Shown here in pieces: positions 22,904-31,471 of a DNA stretch of 47,827 bases (its first letter is position 1; each line of letters begins with the position of its first letter). The position numbers were made by a program, and so were the translations under genes. The notes beneath the pieces are model-generated. The model was given only the letters and a program-made list of their open reading frames with translations, was not told the DNA's origin and searched no databases. The stretch is taken from positions 1 to 47,827 of the forward strand of contig CAYFHQ010000015.1 of NCBI GenBank assembly GCA_964342805.1, read 5' to 3'. This DNA comes from CAYFHQ01 sp964342805 (GTDB taxonomy: Bacteria; Bacillota; Clostridia; Peptostreptococcales; Acidaminobacteraceae).

Positions 22904-23953
22904 ATGAGCATAACCGTAAAGGACATACTACAACTGAACTGCACCCATAGATTCCGCCAACTTACAGGACAAAAAGGACTGGACCGGCCGGTGGACAAGG
23001 TGGGAATTTTAGACTGGGAGTCAGGCCAAGTCATTACCGACTCCTTTGTGCCAGGGGAATTTGTTGTCACCTCCCTCTTGGCCATTAAAGACGACATTGA
23101 CGCCTTTATGCCCATGCTGGAGGCTCTCATCCAGGCGGGAACCGGTGGGGTAGCCATCAAGACTGTCTACTTTTCCAACCTGCCTGACTACATGCTGGCC
23201 TATGCCGAAGACCGGGACTACCCTGTATTTCTGTTCGACGAGACCTATATGGAGGACATTATCACCAGTGTGGTGGAAGTTGTCCGCGAAAGCGAAGAAC
23301 TGGACATGTTATCGGTCAAGGTAGACCAGTTACTCAGTGGCCAGCTGAGTCCTTATTTTGTGAAAAAGCTAGCCCTGGAAATCAACCCCTATTTCGCAGG
23401 CCACCACCAAGTGGTCTACTGCCAGTCCACCTCCAAACACCCCATGACCCAAGAACGGATGTCAGCAGCCAGAAAAATCATTGGCAAGCACAACCGCATG
23501 TTGCCCTATGGAGAGGGGGTCCTCTTCATCCATACGTCAAGAGGAAAAGAGGGACAGGACGATCAGGCCCTTTACGCCTTCCAGTATGCCCAAATGAAAA
23601 ACCAGCGGGTGCTTTCCTTCAAGGCCATTGGTACAGGCCGACTCCTCCTGCCCCTCATGGACAACCCTTGGGCCCAACGGTATCACGACCAGATCATTCA
23701 ACCCATCATGGCCTATGACCGGGACAATGGGGCGGACCTCCTGCAAACTGCCATTACTTACGTTGACCAAGGCCTGGACGTCAAGGAGACAGCCAAGGCC
23801 CTCTACCAACATGGCAATACCATCCGTTATCGTCTGGACCGGATCAAAAAAATCCTCGGAGACCGGGTGGACGAAAAACACTTCACGGAGGAACTTCTTT
23901 TAGCCATACGCCTCCACACGGTTCTCAACCAGGGTACAGGAAAACGCTACTAA
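22904..23953 (+). CDS. PucR-family transcriptional regulator
   Basis: A 349-residue regulator with the PucR N-terminal domain (VKDILQLN..., then GILDWESGQVITDSFVPGEFVVTSLLAI; about 1-125) and a C-terminal PucR helix-turn-helix (DLLQTAITYVDQGLDVKETAKALYQHGNTIRYRLDRIKKILG; about 280-340). Relatives control purine catabolism or, as CdaR, sugar-diacid use, sensing substrate directly. The ATG follows AAGGAGGGGCC. The downstream hydrolase-like gene begins 15 bases after its stop, so the two are probably co-transcribed and this protein may control that carbohydrate-related gene. Confidence 0.88.
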   Translation: MSITVKDILQLNCTHRFRQLTGQKGLDRPVDKVGILDWESGQVITDSFVPGEFVVTSLLAIKDDIDAFMPMLEALIQAGTGGVAIKTVYFSNLPDYMLAYAEDRDYPVFLFDETYMEDIITSVVEVVRESEELDMLSVKVDQLLSGQLSPYFVKKLALEINPYFAGHHQVVYCQSTSKHPMTQERMSAARKIIGKHNRMLPYGEGVLFIHTSRGKEGQDDQALYAFQYAQMKNQRVLSFKAIGTGRLLLPLMDNPWAQRYHDQIIQPIMAYDRDNGADLLQTAITYVDQGLDVKETAKALYQHGNTIRYRLDRIKKILGDRVDEKHFTEELLLAIRLHTVLNQGTGKRY

Positions 23954-23968
23954 GACAAGGGGGACAAG

Positions 23969-25921
23969 ATGCGGTTCAATCAAACAAAACTTGGAATCCT
24001 AACGATTCTGCTACTAACAACATGGCTCGTGTCTCCCCTAGGCCAATCCTTTAGCCTAGGGCGAGGTCCTGGGGAGGAGAGCAAGGAACTTTCAGCCCCA
24101 AGCGTTCATGTGAACGGGCGACCAGTCGCCTTTGACCAGGCCAGTGGCATGCCCTATATCGACTTGAATGGACGGACCCTGGTCCCTGTCAAACAGGTGG
24201 CTGACACCTTGGGGATTGTCACCACATGGAATGGAGAAAAGCGGACCGTGACCCTGGAAAAGCGAGGTCGGTCTGTGGTCTTTACCATTGACCAGGCCAC
24301 CTATTCTATTGATGGCCAACCAGCCACCATGGACACAGCTCCGACCATTAAAGGGGGAAGGACCTACCTACCTCTTAAGTACGCCATAGAACCCTTTGGA
24401 GCAGACCTAGCCTGGCAAGGGGAGGGCAAAAGAATCCTCGTGACCACCAAACAGGTGGGCGTCAACCTGAGCCATATCCACTATTGGTCCTCCCAGTGGA
24501 TGTTTGTGGACGCCATGAAACAGTCTAGGGCCTGGTTGGTCCAGGACCAGGCGGCCACCCAGTGGGACCTGGCCCATGTAAAGATTCCCCTGGGTCAAAC
24601 AGGCTATCCCTTGGAAATCCCCTATGAAGGCCACCAGGTCCACACCCTGCTCTTTACCCACATGCTGGAGGACGGCCCCCTCTATCCAGGGGGAGACTAT
24701 ACCCTCCTCTTTGAAGGGACCGGGGAGATCCTCCTAGACTGGGACGCAGCTTACCAAGTCATTACCGACAGTTCCAAGGCCCACAAAATCAAGGTTACAC
24801 CCAGCCACGACGGGGTTCATTTGACCATCAAGCGGTCGGACAAGCAGGACCCCATTCGAAATATCCGCTTTATCGCCCCAGGTCATGAACTGACCTATAA
24901 GATCAAGCCCTACCACCCCTTGTTTTTAAAGAGCCTGGAACCCTTTGACGTCCTGCGGTTTATGAAGGTCTCCCATGTGGAGGAGTTTGACCAAGTGGCC
25001 TGGAACAAGCGGCCCACGGTCAACCACCAGACCCAGTCGGACATGGCCATCGGTGGCCTGGCCTATGAATATATAGTAGACATAGGTAACCGGACGAAGA
25101 AGGACATTTGGATCACCATTCCCTACAAGTCCTCCGACGACTACATTCGACAGATGGGTCTCCTGGTCAAGGACCAGCTGGCTGCCACTAGAAAAGTCTA
25201 TTTTGAGTATGCCAACGAACCCTTCAACTTCCTCTACCCGGTATACGATTATTCCCTGAAGCAGGGGGAGGCCAGGGGATATGGCAAGGGCAAGGAAGCT
25301 GCCTATACCTATGCAGGCGTCCGGGCAACAGAGGTCTTTGACATCCTCTCTGAGGTTTTTAAGGATGATCCAGACCAAATGGTCAGGGTCATTTCGGGTT
25401 GGTCCCAATATCCTGAAATTACGGCGTCCACCCTGTCGCGGGTGGAAAAGGGGTCCTTTGACGCCCTGGCCATAGCCCCCTATTTCGGTGGGGAGCGGGC
25501 CAATGACATTGGGGACGGCCTCACCTTTACCGGCGAAGAACTCTGGCAGCGATTTGACCAAGAAATAGAAGAGGAAATCCGTACCCAATTGAAACAACAC
25601 AAGGCCATGGCCAAGGGCTTTGAGGTGGACCTGATCTCCTATGAGGCCGGTGGCCACTTTGTCTCCTTGTTCTATCCTGAAGACAAGGCCCTGGTGGCAC
25701 GGATGAAGGCCATTAATAAGGACGAAAAAATGAAGGCCCTCTATATCAAGTACATGGACCTTTGGTTTGATGAAGGCGGTGGCCTCTTTACCCTCTTCCA
25801 TTTGATCGAAGAACCCAATAAATATGGAGACTTCGGCCTCATGCACCACTATCTCAGTGACCCACTGCCCAAATGGGAGGGGGTTATGGATTGGATTGAC
25901 AAGAACCTGCTTCCAGATTAA
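23969..25921 (+). CDS. Stalk-domain secreted protein, candidate clan GH-A glycoside hydrolase
   Basis: A 650-residue exported protein. A signal peptide or N-terminal anchor (about 1-30) precedes a copper-amine-oxidase-N-type stalk domain (about 45-165: VHVNGRPVAFDQ..., LNGRTLVPVKQVADTLG, GGRTYLPLKYAIEPFGA), which in Firmicutes is a wall-linked repeat, not an oxidase. The remaining 480 residues are not a family I can name. They contain YFEYANEPF with Glu417 in an NEP context and ISYEAGGHF with Glu559, the acid/base and nucleophile arrangement of clan A (beta/alpha)8 glycosidases, 142 residues apart. A wall-attached polysaccharide hydrolase is likely but inferred. It follows the PucR gene closely behind AAGGGGG. 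Confidence 0.7.
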   Translation: MRFNQTKLGILTILLLTTWLVSPLGQSFSLGRGPGEESKELSAPSVHVNGRPVAFDQASGMPYIDLNGRTLVPVKQVADTLGIVTTWNGEKRTVTLEKRGRSVVFTIDQATYSIDGQPATMDTAPTIKGGRTYLPLKYAIEPFGADLAWQGEGKRILVTTKQVGVNLSHIHYWSSQWMFVDAMKQSRAWLVQDQAATQWDLAHVKIPLGQTGYPLEIPYEGHQVHTLLFTHMLEDGPLYPGGDYTLLFEGTGEILLDWDAAYQVITDSSKAHKIKVTPSHDGVHLTIKRSDKQDPIRNIRFIAPGHELTYKIKPYHPLFLKSLEPFDVLRFMKVSHVEEFDQVAWNKRPTVNHQTQSDMAIGGLAYEYIVDIGNRTKKDIWITIPYKSSDDYIRQMGLLVKDQLAATRKVYFEYANEPFNFLYPVYDYSLKQGEARGYGKGKEAAYTYAGVRATEVFDILSEVFKDDPDQMVRVISGWSQYPEITASTLSRVEKGSFDALAIAPYFGGERANDIGDGLTFTGEELWQRFDQEIEEEIRTQLKQHKAMAKGFEVDLISYEAGGHFVSLFYPEDKALVARMKAINKDEKMKALYIKYMDLWFDEGGGLFTLFHLIEEPNKYGDFGLMHHYLSDPLPKWEGVMDWIDKNLLPD

Positions 25922-26009
25922 AGCCCTAACCCCAGAAACCAAGACGGCTAAAAGGGGAGGGGGCTAAATCATGGGCCTGCCCACCCACCGGCGGATGGAC
26001 AAATCACAC

Positions 26010-26037
26010 TTGATTTCGACACCACCAATGATATAAG
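26010..26037 (+). promoter_or_regulatory. Probable promoter of the TtcA-like/MarR operon
   Basis: TTGATT (26010-26015), a 16-bp spacer and TATAAG (26032-26037), 85 bp before the TtcA-like start. Confidence 0.4.
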
Positions 26038-26121
26038 ATGTAGTCCGTTGGAGACCCAGCAGAATAGAACAAAGAAGGCCTTGACCGCCCAGCGGAGCCA
26101 GGCCATATGAAGGAGCACGAT

Positions 26122-26988
26122 ATGAGTAATCTTGCAGGAAGCGGCTGCGAGCTGTTGATCACGGAAAATGAACTGCAACCAAGAAAAGAAATTGAGCGCA
26201 GTATTATCAAGAAGTTTCGAAAACAGACTTGGTCGCAATTTATCAAAGGGATCAAAGACTACCAGCTTATCCAGGACGGAGACAAAATCGCCGTGGCGAT
26301 CTCCGGTGGCAAGGACTCTTTGCTCCTAGCAAAAATGTTCCAGGAGTTGAGCCGACATGGCATTAAGAACTTTGAACTGGAGTTCATTAGCATGGACCCA
26401 GGTTTTAATGAGGCCAACCGGAAGGGCCTGGAAGAAAACTGTGCCCATTTGGGAATACCCGTAAAGATTTTCGACAAGGAACTCTTTAAGGTTGTGGACG
26501 ACATAGCCAATGACTACCCCTGTTACCTGTGTGCAAGAATGCGCCGTGGCGCCCTCTATGCCAAGGCCCAGGAACTGGGGTGTAACAAGGTGGCCCTGGG
26601 CCACCACTTTGACGATGTCATTGAGACCATCATGATGAACGTCCTTTGCGCAGGCAAGTACATGACCATGATGCCTAAACTCAAGTCCTCTAACTTTGAC
26701 AACATGGAACTGATCCGTCCCCTATACTATGTACGGGAGAAGGACATTAAAAAGTGGGCTTCTTGGAATGGCCTCAACCCCATGAATTGTGGATGTGTGG
26801 TAGCCGCCAAAAAGACCTCCAGCAAGCGTCGTGAAGTCAAAGAACTGATCGAGACCCTGGGCCATACCTTCAAGGATGTGGAAAAATCCATCTTCCACTC
26901 GGCCAAGAATGTCCACACAGAAGCCATTATCGGCTGGAAGGAAGGGGACACCCTCCATTCTTTCCTAGAAACCTACGACGAAGAATAG
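26122..26988 (+). CDS. TtcA-like PP-loop ATPase (tRNA 2-thiolation family)
   Basis: A 288-residue PP-loop protein. The ATP-binding motif is AVAISGGKDSLLLAKM (about 52-67). CYLCARMRRGALYAKA supplies the paired cysteines, and GHHFDDVIETIMMN is the second signature of the TtcA/TtuA group; NCGCVVAAKK adds a further Cys pair. TtcA proteins activate a tRNA base with ATP and insert sulphur through an iron-sulphur cluster. An upstream ATG at 26107 is in frame, but AAGGAG (26110-26115) lies inside that extension and is spaced six bases from ATG 26122, so the latter is the start. A MarR gene follows after 12 bases, an unusual partner for a tRNA-modifying enzyme. Confidence 0.85.
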   Translation: MSNLAGSGCELLITENELQPRKEIERSIIKKFRKQTWSQFIKGIKDYQLIQDGDKIAVAISGGKDSLLLAKMFQELSRHGIKNFELEFISMDPGFNEANRKGLEENCAHLGIPVKIFDKELFKVVDDIANDYPCYLCARMRRGALYAKAQELGCNKVALGHHFDDVIETIMMNVLCAGKYMTMMPKLKSSNFDNMELIRPLYYVREKDIKKWASWNGLNPMNCGCVVAAKKTSSKRREVKELIETLGHTFKDVEKSIFHSAKNVHTEAIIGWKEGDTLHSFLETYDEE

Positions 26989-27000
26989 TACAATAACGGT

Positions 27001-27426
27001 ATGAGAGCAGATAATACGCTGTCCATTATTGGACGCATACGGGAAGCCGCATATCGGCATATTTTCAAAGGACTCCAAAAGTGGGGCCATGAGGGCGTTG
27101 CCCCCTCCCACGGAGAAATACTCATGTACCTCATGAAACACGGAGAGTGTAAACTCTCAGAGGTAGCCGACGCCATCAACAAGGACCGGTCCACAGTGAC
27201 CACCCTGTCCAAAAAGCTCATTAAATTGGGCTATGTGGAGTCTAGGAAGAATCCAGAGGATGGCAGGTCCAGCCTGGTCTACCTGACGGCTAAGGGCCAA
27301 AGCATTTATGATCCCATGATTGTCATTTCTGAAGAACTCTACGACGTGACCTACAAGGGCATCAGCGACGAGGAGCGGGACGCCTTCCGCAAGACCCTCA
27401 TGAAAATATATGACAATTTAAAGTAA
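27001..27426 (+). CDS. MarR-family transcriptional regulator
   Basis: A 141-residue winged-helix regulator: GEILMYLMKHGECKLSEVADAINKDRSTVTTLSKKLIKLGYVESRKNPEDGRSS (quoted by its parts: the helix-turn-helix DRSTVTTLSKKL and wing NPEDGRSSLVYLT) is the MarR core. MarR proteins are dimers that release DNA on binding small phenolic or other ligands, or on oxidation. No ribosome site is seen before the ATG; since it begins 12 bases after the TtcA-like stop, translational coupling is likely. A terminator follows. Confidence 0.85.
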   Translation: MRADNTLSIIGRIREAAYRHIFKGLQKWGHEGVAPSHGEILMYLMKHGECKLSEVADAINKDRSTVTTLSKKLIKLGYVESRKNPEDGRSSLVYLTAKGQSIYDPMIVISEELYDVTYKGISDEERDAFRKTLMKIYDNLK

Positions 27427-27440
27427 GCCAGAGCGCATCT

Positions 27441-27491
27441 AACCGAAGGGTCCTTCTTCTATAAAGGAGAGGGGACACTTCGGTTTTTTTG
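27441..27491 (+). terminator. Terminator of the TtcA-like/MarR operon
   Basis: AACCGAAG (27441-27448) pairs with CTTCGGTT (27478-27485), extended inside by GTCC/GGAC, followed by TTTTTT. Confidence 0.75.
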
Positions 27492-27571
27492 TGTCTATGG
27501 GAGCCGGACTCGGGGCCTGATAGAAGCCCTCAGGTTGGGGTACAAATGCCATAAGAAGTGGGAGGTGGCCT

Positions 27572-28903
27572 ATGAAACCCTTTACGATTCCAAAATCTTG
27601 CCTGTTGGGCTCTGCGACGTCTTCTCTGCAAATTGAGGGTGGCGATCGAAACAACAACTGGTACCGGTTTGCCAAGGAAGGACATATTAGAGACGGGACT
27701 TCCCCAGAGGAGGCTTGTGACCATTGGAATCGCTGGCAGACAGACGTGGACTTGCTGGCGGAAATGGGTCATGAAATCTACCGGATGTCCATAGAATGGT
27801 CCCGGGTGGAACCCTCCCCTGGGCATTTTGACGAGCATGCCCTGGACCGGTATGCCAAGGAAGTGGCCTACCTGCGCAAGAAGGGGATCGAACCCCTGGT
27901 GACCCTCCACCACTTCAGTGAACCCATTTGGTTTGAGGACAAGGGGGGCTGGCAGAAGAAGCAGTCCGTGACCCTCTTTCTTCGGTATGTGGGTAAGGTG
28001 GTCCAAAGTCTGAGCCCCTGGGTGTCCGACTGGGTGACCATTAATGAACCCAATGTCTACCTGACAGCTGCCCATATAGAGGCCACTTTTCCGCCGGCCA
28101 AGCGGGGGATGAGCCACTATCTCAAGGGGGCGGCTAATATGATCGAAGCCCACGTCCACGCCTACAAACTCATACACGAAATAGGGTCCCTCCACTGGAA
28201 CCATGTCAAAGTGGGCCTGGCCCTCCATATAGCGGACATTGAACCCGAAGGCTTCCTGACCACCCACCTGGGGAGTATGGTCATGGAACACAACTTCCAT
28301 ACTATTTTTTTAGAGGGCATGACCCGGGGGATCATTGAGGCCCCCCTACGAAAGCGGTCCTCCATTGTGCCAGGGATTTATGCCGATTTTATGGGCATTA
28401 ATTATTATGCCCGCTACCAGGTCCAGCCATCCTGGAACCCCAGGACCCTCTTCTTTAAGTTGGGGGTCAAACCCACAGGACGCTTTAACGACCTGGGCTG
28501 GGAAATCCACCCCCAGGGCCTCTATGTCAAGGCAAAACAGCTCTATGAAGAATATGGCCTGCCCATCTGGATTACGGAAAATGGCACCTGTGACCGGGCC
28601 GACGCCTTCCGTAGCCGTTATATATTGGAACATTTGGAGGTGGTCACCCACCTGTGCAGGGACGGGATTCCCGTGGAACGCTACTACCACTGGTCCACCT
28701 TCGACAACTTCGAATGGAACCTGGGCCTGGCCCCTCGATTTGGCCTGGTGGCCATCAATTATGAAACCCAGGGCCGGTTTATCCGCCCCTCGGGCAAACT
28801 CTATACCAAGATCATTGAGACCCGGAAGGTGACCAAGGAAATGGTGGCCTACTACCACGACGCTGTGAAACCCGGCCGAATTCCCCAATATGTCCGGGCC
28901 TAG
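27572..28903 (+). CDS. Glycoside hydrolase family 1 beta-glycosidase
   Basis: A 443-residue GH1 enzyme of normal length. It begins with FTIPKSCLLGSATSSLQIEGG, and has WSRVEP, LVTLHHFSEPIWF, the acid/base Glu159 in TINEP and the nucleophile Glu336 in ITENG. A C-terminal YYHWSTFDNFEWNLG gives the sugar-binding Trp/Glu pair. There is no signal peptide, so it acts in the cytoplasm on imported beta-glucosides or other beta-linked disaccharides. No phosphotransferase transporter is adjacent, and the residues after FDNFEW do not settle whether the substrate is phosphorylated. The ATG follows GGGAGG. Confidence 0.92.
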   Translation: MKPFTIPKSCLLGSATSSLQIEGGDRNNNWYRFAKEGHIRDGTSPEEACDHWNRWQTDVDLLAEMGHEIYRMSIEWSRVEPSPGHFDEHALDRYAKEVAYLRKKGIEPLVTLHHFSEPIWFEDKGGWQKKQSVTLFLRYVGKVVQSLSPWVSDWVTINEPNVYLTAAHIEATFPPAKRGMSHYLKGAANMIEAHVHAYKLIHEIGSLHWNHVKVGLALHIADIEPEGFLTTHLGSMVMEHNFHTIFLEGMTRGIIEAPLRKRSSIVPGIYADFMGINYYARYQVQPSWNPRTLFFKLGVKPTGRFNDLGWEIHPQGLYVKAKQLYEEYGLPIWITENGTCDRADAFRSRYILEHLEVVTHLCRDGIPVERYYHWSTFDNFEWNLGLAPRFGLVAINYETQGRFIRPSGKLYTKIIETRKVTKEMVAYYHDAVKPGRIPQYVRA

Positions 28904-29018
28904 GAGGATTTTCTTGGGAAATCGGACCGTCCAAGCCCCTGGCTTTTTGGTATGATATAGGGAAGTGATAATCGAGAGACATTGTGTGACGGACAAGAGG
29001 CATGACGGGGAGACTGTA

Positions 29019-31361
29019 ATGAAAATCGGAGCATTTGCAAGTGAAAACAATATGTCCCAGGACACCCTGCGCTACTACATGGACATGGGCCTGATCCACC
29101 CCAAAAAGGTGGGTAACCGGTACGATTTTACCCAACGTTGCCAGGAACAGCTGGACATGGTCCAGACCTTTAAGGCCATGGGTTTTACCCTGCGGGAGAT
29201 CAAGCACATGTTCCTTTACCTCAACTATTCCAGGCTCTTCCACAAGGACGAAGTTCGCTTCTACCAGCAGTTTTTTGAGGAAAATCTGGTGAAAATCCGG
29301 GGAGAGAAGGCACGATTGGAACGGGCAGAAGCCCTAGTGGAGAAAGAAATTGCCTACCTCAACCAATTGGAAGATGCGCCCGTCCGCAACCCCATTGGGA
29401 TTCCCCTGGCAGCCCTGGCTATCCTCAATTGTCCCGTGTGTAAGGGCAGGTATACCCTGGCCAAGGGACAGATTGAAAATGGTAAGATCATGGAGGGTGA
29501 GCTGTCCTGTGGGTGCGACGACCTGTGGCCCATCCGGGAGGGCATCCTCTATGTGAAAAACTATATCCATTCGGATGTAACCGTCCCCAAGGGGACCCGG
29601 CTGGACTATTTACAGGAAACCACAGAAGATATGTTGGACCGGCTCAATGCCACCGGTGAGTGGTACCGGGACCAGTTAGACGTTGATCAACTTAGGGATA
29701 AGATCATACTGGAACCGGGGATTGGCCGCGGTTATGGTCTAACGGGTATGTCCAGGTATTTTAATGTGCCAGCCACCTACATTGGCGTGGACCACAGTGT
29801 GAGACGGCTACGCCACGTCCAGGAGTACTTTGGTCGTTTCAACCTGGGCTTCGACCTGGTCTTGATTGCAACAGACTTTGACCATATACCCCTCCAGGAC
29901 AAGAGTGTGGACGTGGTCATGGATATCGCAGGTTCCTCCAACTATGCCTTTGACAGTAAACACTTCCTCATGGAAGACCTGGAGGCCTTAATGAAGGACG
30001 ACGTGGAGATCTTTGGGACCTATATTATTGTGGACCGATTCAAGCCCAACCACCCCATTAAGGAGGGAGACCCCCTCTTGTTCACCCAAAGGGAGATTGA
30101 CCGTCGTTATGAGGCCATGGGCCTTTATGTCCTGGACCAGACCGGTATGGCCATGAGTTTTGCCATTACCATGGTTTTGGGTACGGTTCCCCGGGTTTTG
30201 GTAGCCCCCTTTGCAGGCTACCTGGCAGATAGGTGGTCCCGCAAGCGCCTAGTGGTGGCTACAGACCTCTTGAATGGTTTCTTGTTGATTGTCCTCTATG
30301 TGGTCTTTGGACATGGACTGCCCCTGTGGGCGGTCTACGGACTAACGGCTGCCCTGGCCACCATTAGCACCCAGTTTGACGTGGCCCTGGAGTCCAGCAA
30401 ACCCAACCTGGTTTCCAGGAGCAACCTGGGTCGCTTGAACGCCATTGGTAATGGGATTCATGCGGCCAGTGGGTTGGTGGGCCCCATGCTGGGTGGGGTT
30501 GTTTATGCCTTTATGGACTTTCGCCTGTTTGTTCTGGTCAATGGAGTATCCTTTGTCCTGTCGGGGATATCGGAAGCCTTTATTGATTTTGACCTGGCTA
30601 AGAAAATCCAAGACCTGGCTGATCAGGACCAAGACGCTGGGGCCCCTGGTGAGCAGACCTTGAAAGAGAAGAGCAAGGCCAAAATCAAGGACAAGCCTGC
30701 CGAGACTTGGGTGGGGTCAGTCATAAAAGACATGGGCCAAAGTATGGGCGCCGCCATAGGCTACCTGAAAAGTGAACCCCTTTTCCTGTCTCTTATGGTG
30801 GGGTCCATCACCATTAACTTCTTGTTGGTCATGACTGTGAATATTCCAGTCCCCTATTATCTCAAGACCGTCCGGGGCATATCGGCGTCCTGGATTGGCA
30901 TTGTCCAAGGGGGCTTTGCAGGGGGCTACCTCCTGGGCGCTGTTGGTTTGACCCTATGGAAGGTGACCAATCATAGGAAAATGCTTAGGATGATGTTTTT
31001 CAGTACAGCCCTCATGGCTAGCTTGATCATGGCACCCATGGCTCTGACCTACCTGTCTTCCAGCACCCTCAATACGGTGGTTTGGATGACCCTTTTCCAC
31101 AGCCTGACGGGTCTGAGTATTTCATTGCTGGATATTCCCCTTATGACAGTCTTGCAGGTCCGTATACCAGACGAGCTTCGGGGCCGCCTCTTTTCCTTTA
31201 TGATGATGACCTCACGACTGGCCATGCCCCTGGCCATGATCCTGGCCGGTGTCCTCCTCCGGTGGGTGCCACCAGTGACCCTGTCCATGGTGACGGGAAG
31301 CCTCTTAATCCTCTTCGCATGGCAGTTTATCAGCCGGATAGATTTGAAGAATTACCAGTAA
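29019..31361 (+). CDS. MerR regulator - methyltransferase - MFS transporter chimera
   Basis: A 780-residue single frame with three unlike parts. Residues 1-110 are a MerR helix-turn-helix and dimer helix (MKIGAFASENNMSQDTLRYYMDMGLI). About 120-370 hold a Cys-rich CPVCKGRY/CGCDD knuckle and a class I methyltransferase (ILEPGIGRGYGLTG, then DFDHIPLQDKSVDVV). From about 374 (QTGMAMSFAITMVLGTVPRVL) it becomes an MFS drug-efflux permease with GYLADRWSRKR, but the first membrane helix is missing. A MerR-methyltransferase alone is a known architecture; the MFS half joined at its second helix suggests a deletion fused two neighbouring genes. The start is ATG 29019, six bases after GGGGAG, rather than the unsupported upstream ATG 28965. 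Confidence 0.75.
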   Translation: MKIGAFASENNMSQDTLRYYMDMGLIHPKKVGNRYDFTQRCQEQLDMVQTFKAMGFTLREIKHMFLYLNYSRLFHKDEVRFYQQFFEENLVKIRGEKARLERAEALVEKEIAYLNQLEDAPVRNPIGIPLAALAILNCPVCKGRYTLAKGQIENGKIMEGELSCGCDDLWPIREGILYVKNYIHSDVTVPKGTRLDYLQETTEDMLDRLNATGEWYRDQLDVDQLRDKIILEPGIGRGYGLTGMSRYFNVPATYIGVDHSVRRLRHVQEYFGRFNLGFDLVLIATDFDHIPLQDKSVDVVMDIAGSSNYAFDSKHFLMEDLEALMKDDVEIFGTYIIVDRFKPNHPIKEGDPLLFTQREIDRRYEAMGLYVLDQTGMAMSFAITMVLGTVPRVLVAPFAGYLADRWSRKRLVVATDLLNGFLLIVLYVVFGHGLPLWAVYGLTAALATISTQFDVALESSKPNLVSRSNLGRLNAIGNGIHAASGLVGPMLGGVVYAFMDFRLFVLVNGVSFVLSGISEAFIDFDLAKKIQDLADQDQDAGAPGEQTLKEKSKAKIKDKPAETWVGSVIKDMGQSMGAAIGYLKSEPLFLSLMVGSITINFLLVMTVNIPVPYYLKTVRGISASWIGIVQGGFAGGYLLGAVGLTLWKVTNHRKMLRMMFFSTALMASLIMAPMALTYLSSSTLNTVVWMTLFHSLTGLSISLLDIPLMTVLQVRIPDELRGRLFSFMMMTSRLAMPLAMILAGVLLRWVPPVTLSMVTGSLLILFAWQFISRIDLKNYQ

Positions 31362-31382
31362 AAGCAGGATTACATGTACGCA

Positions 31383-31411
31383 TTGTAGTATCCCTAGCTA
31401 TGAGGTATAAT
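31383..31411 (+). promoter_or_regulatory. Promoter of hisC
   Basis: TTGTAG (31383-31388), a 17-bp spacer and TATAAT (31406-31411). Confidence 0.6.
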
Positions 31412-31471
31412 GAGTGCAGAATTCAAATTTCTGTGTAAGACATACACAAGAATTAGCAGGGAGGAATACAA

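Noticed and set aside
24926..25942. A 338-codon minus-strand frame opposite the stalk-domain protein
   Set aside because: It mirrors a real coding frame that has a signal peptide and motifs; its product is low-complexity and matches no family.
27530..28300. A 256-codon minus-strand frame opposite the GH1 gene
   Set aside because: The GH1 frame carries catalytic motifs across this interval; the antisense product shows none.
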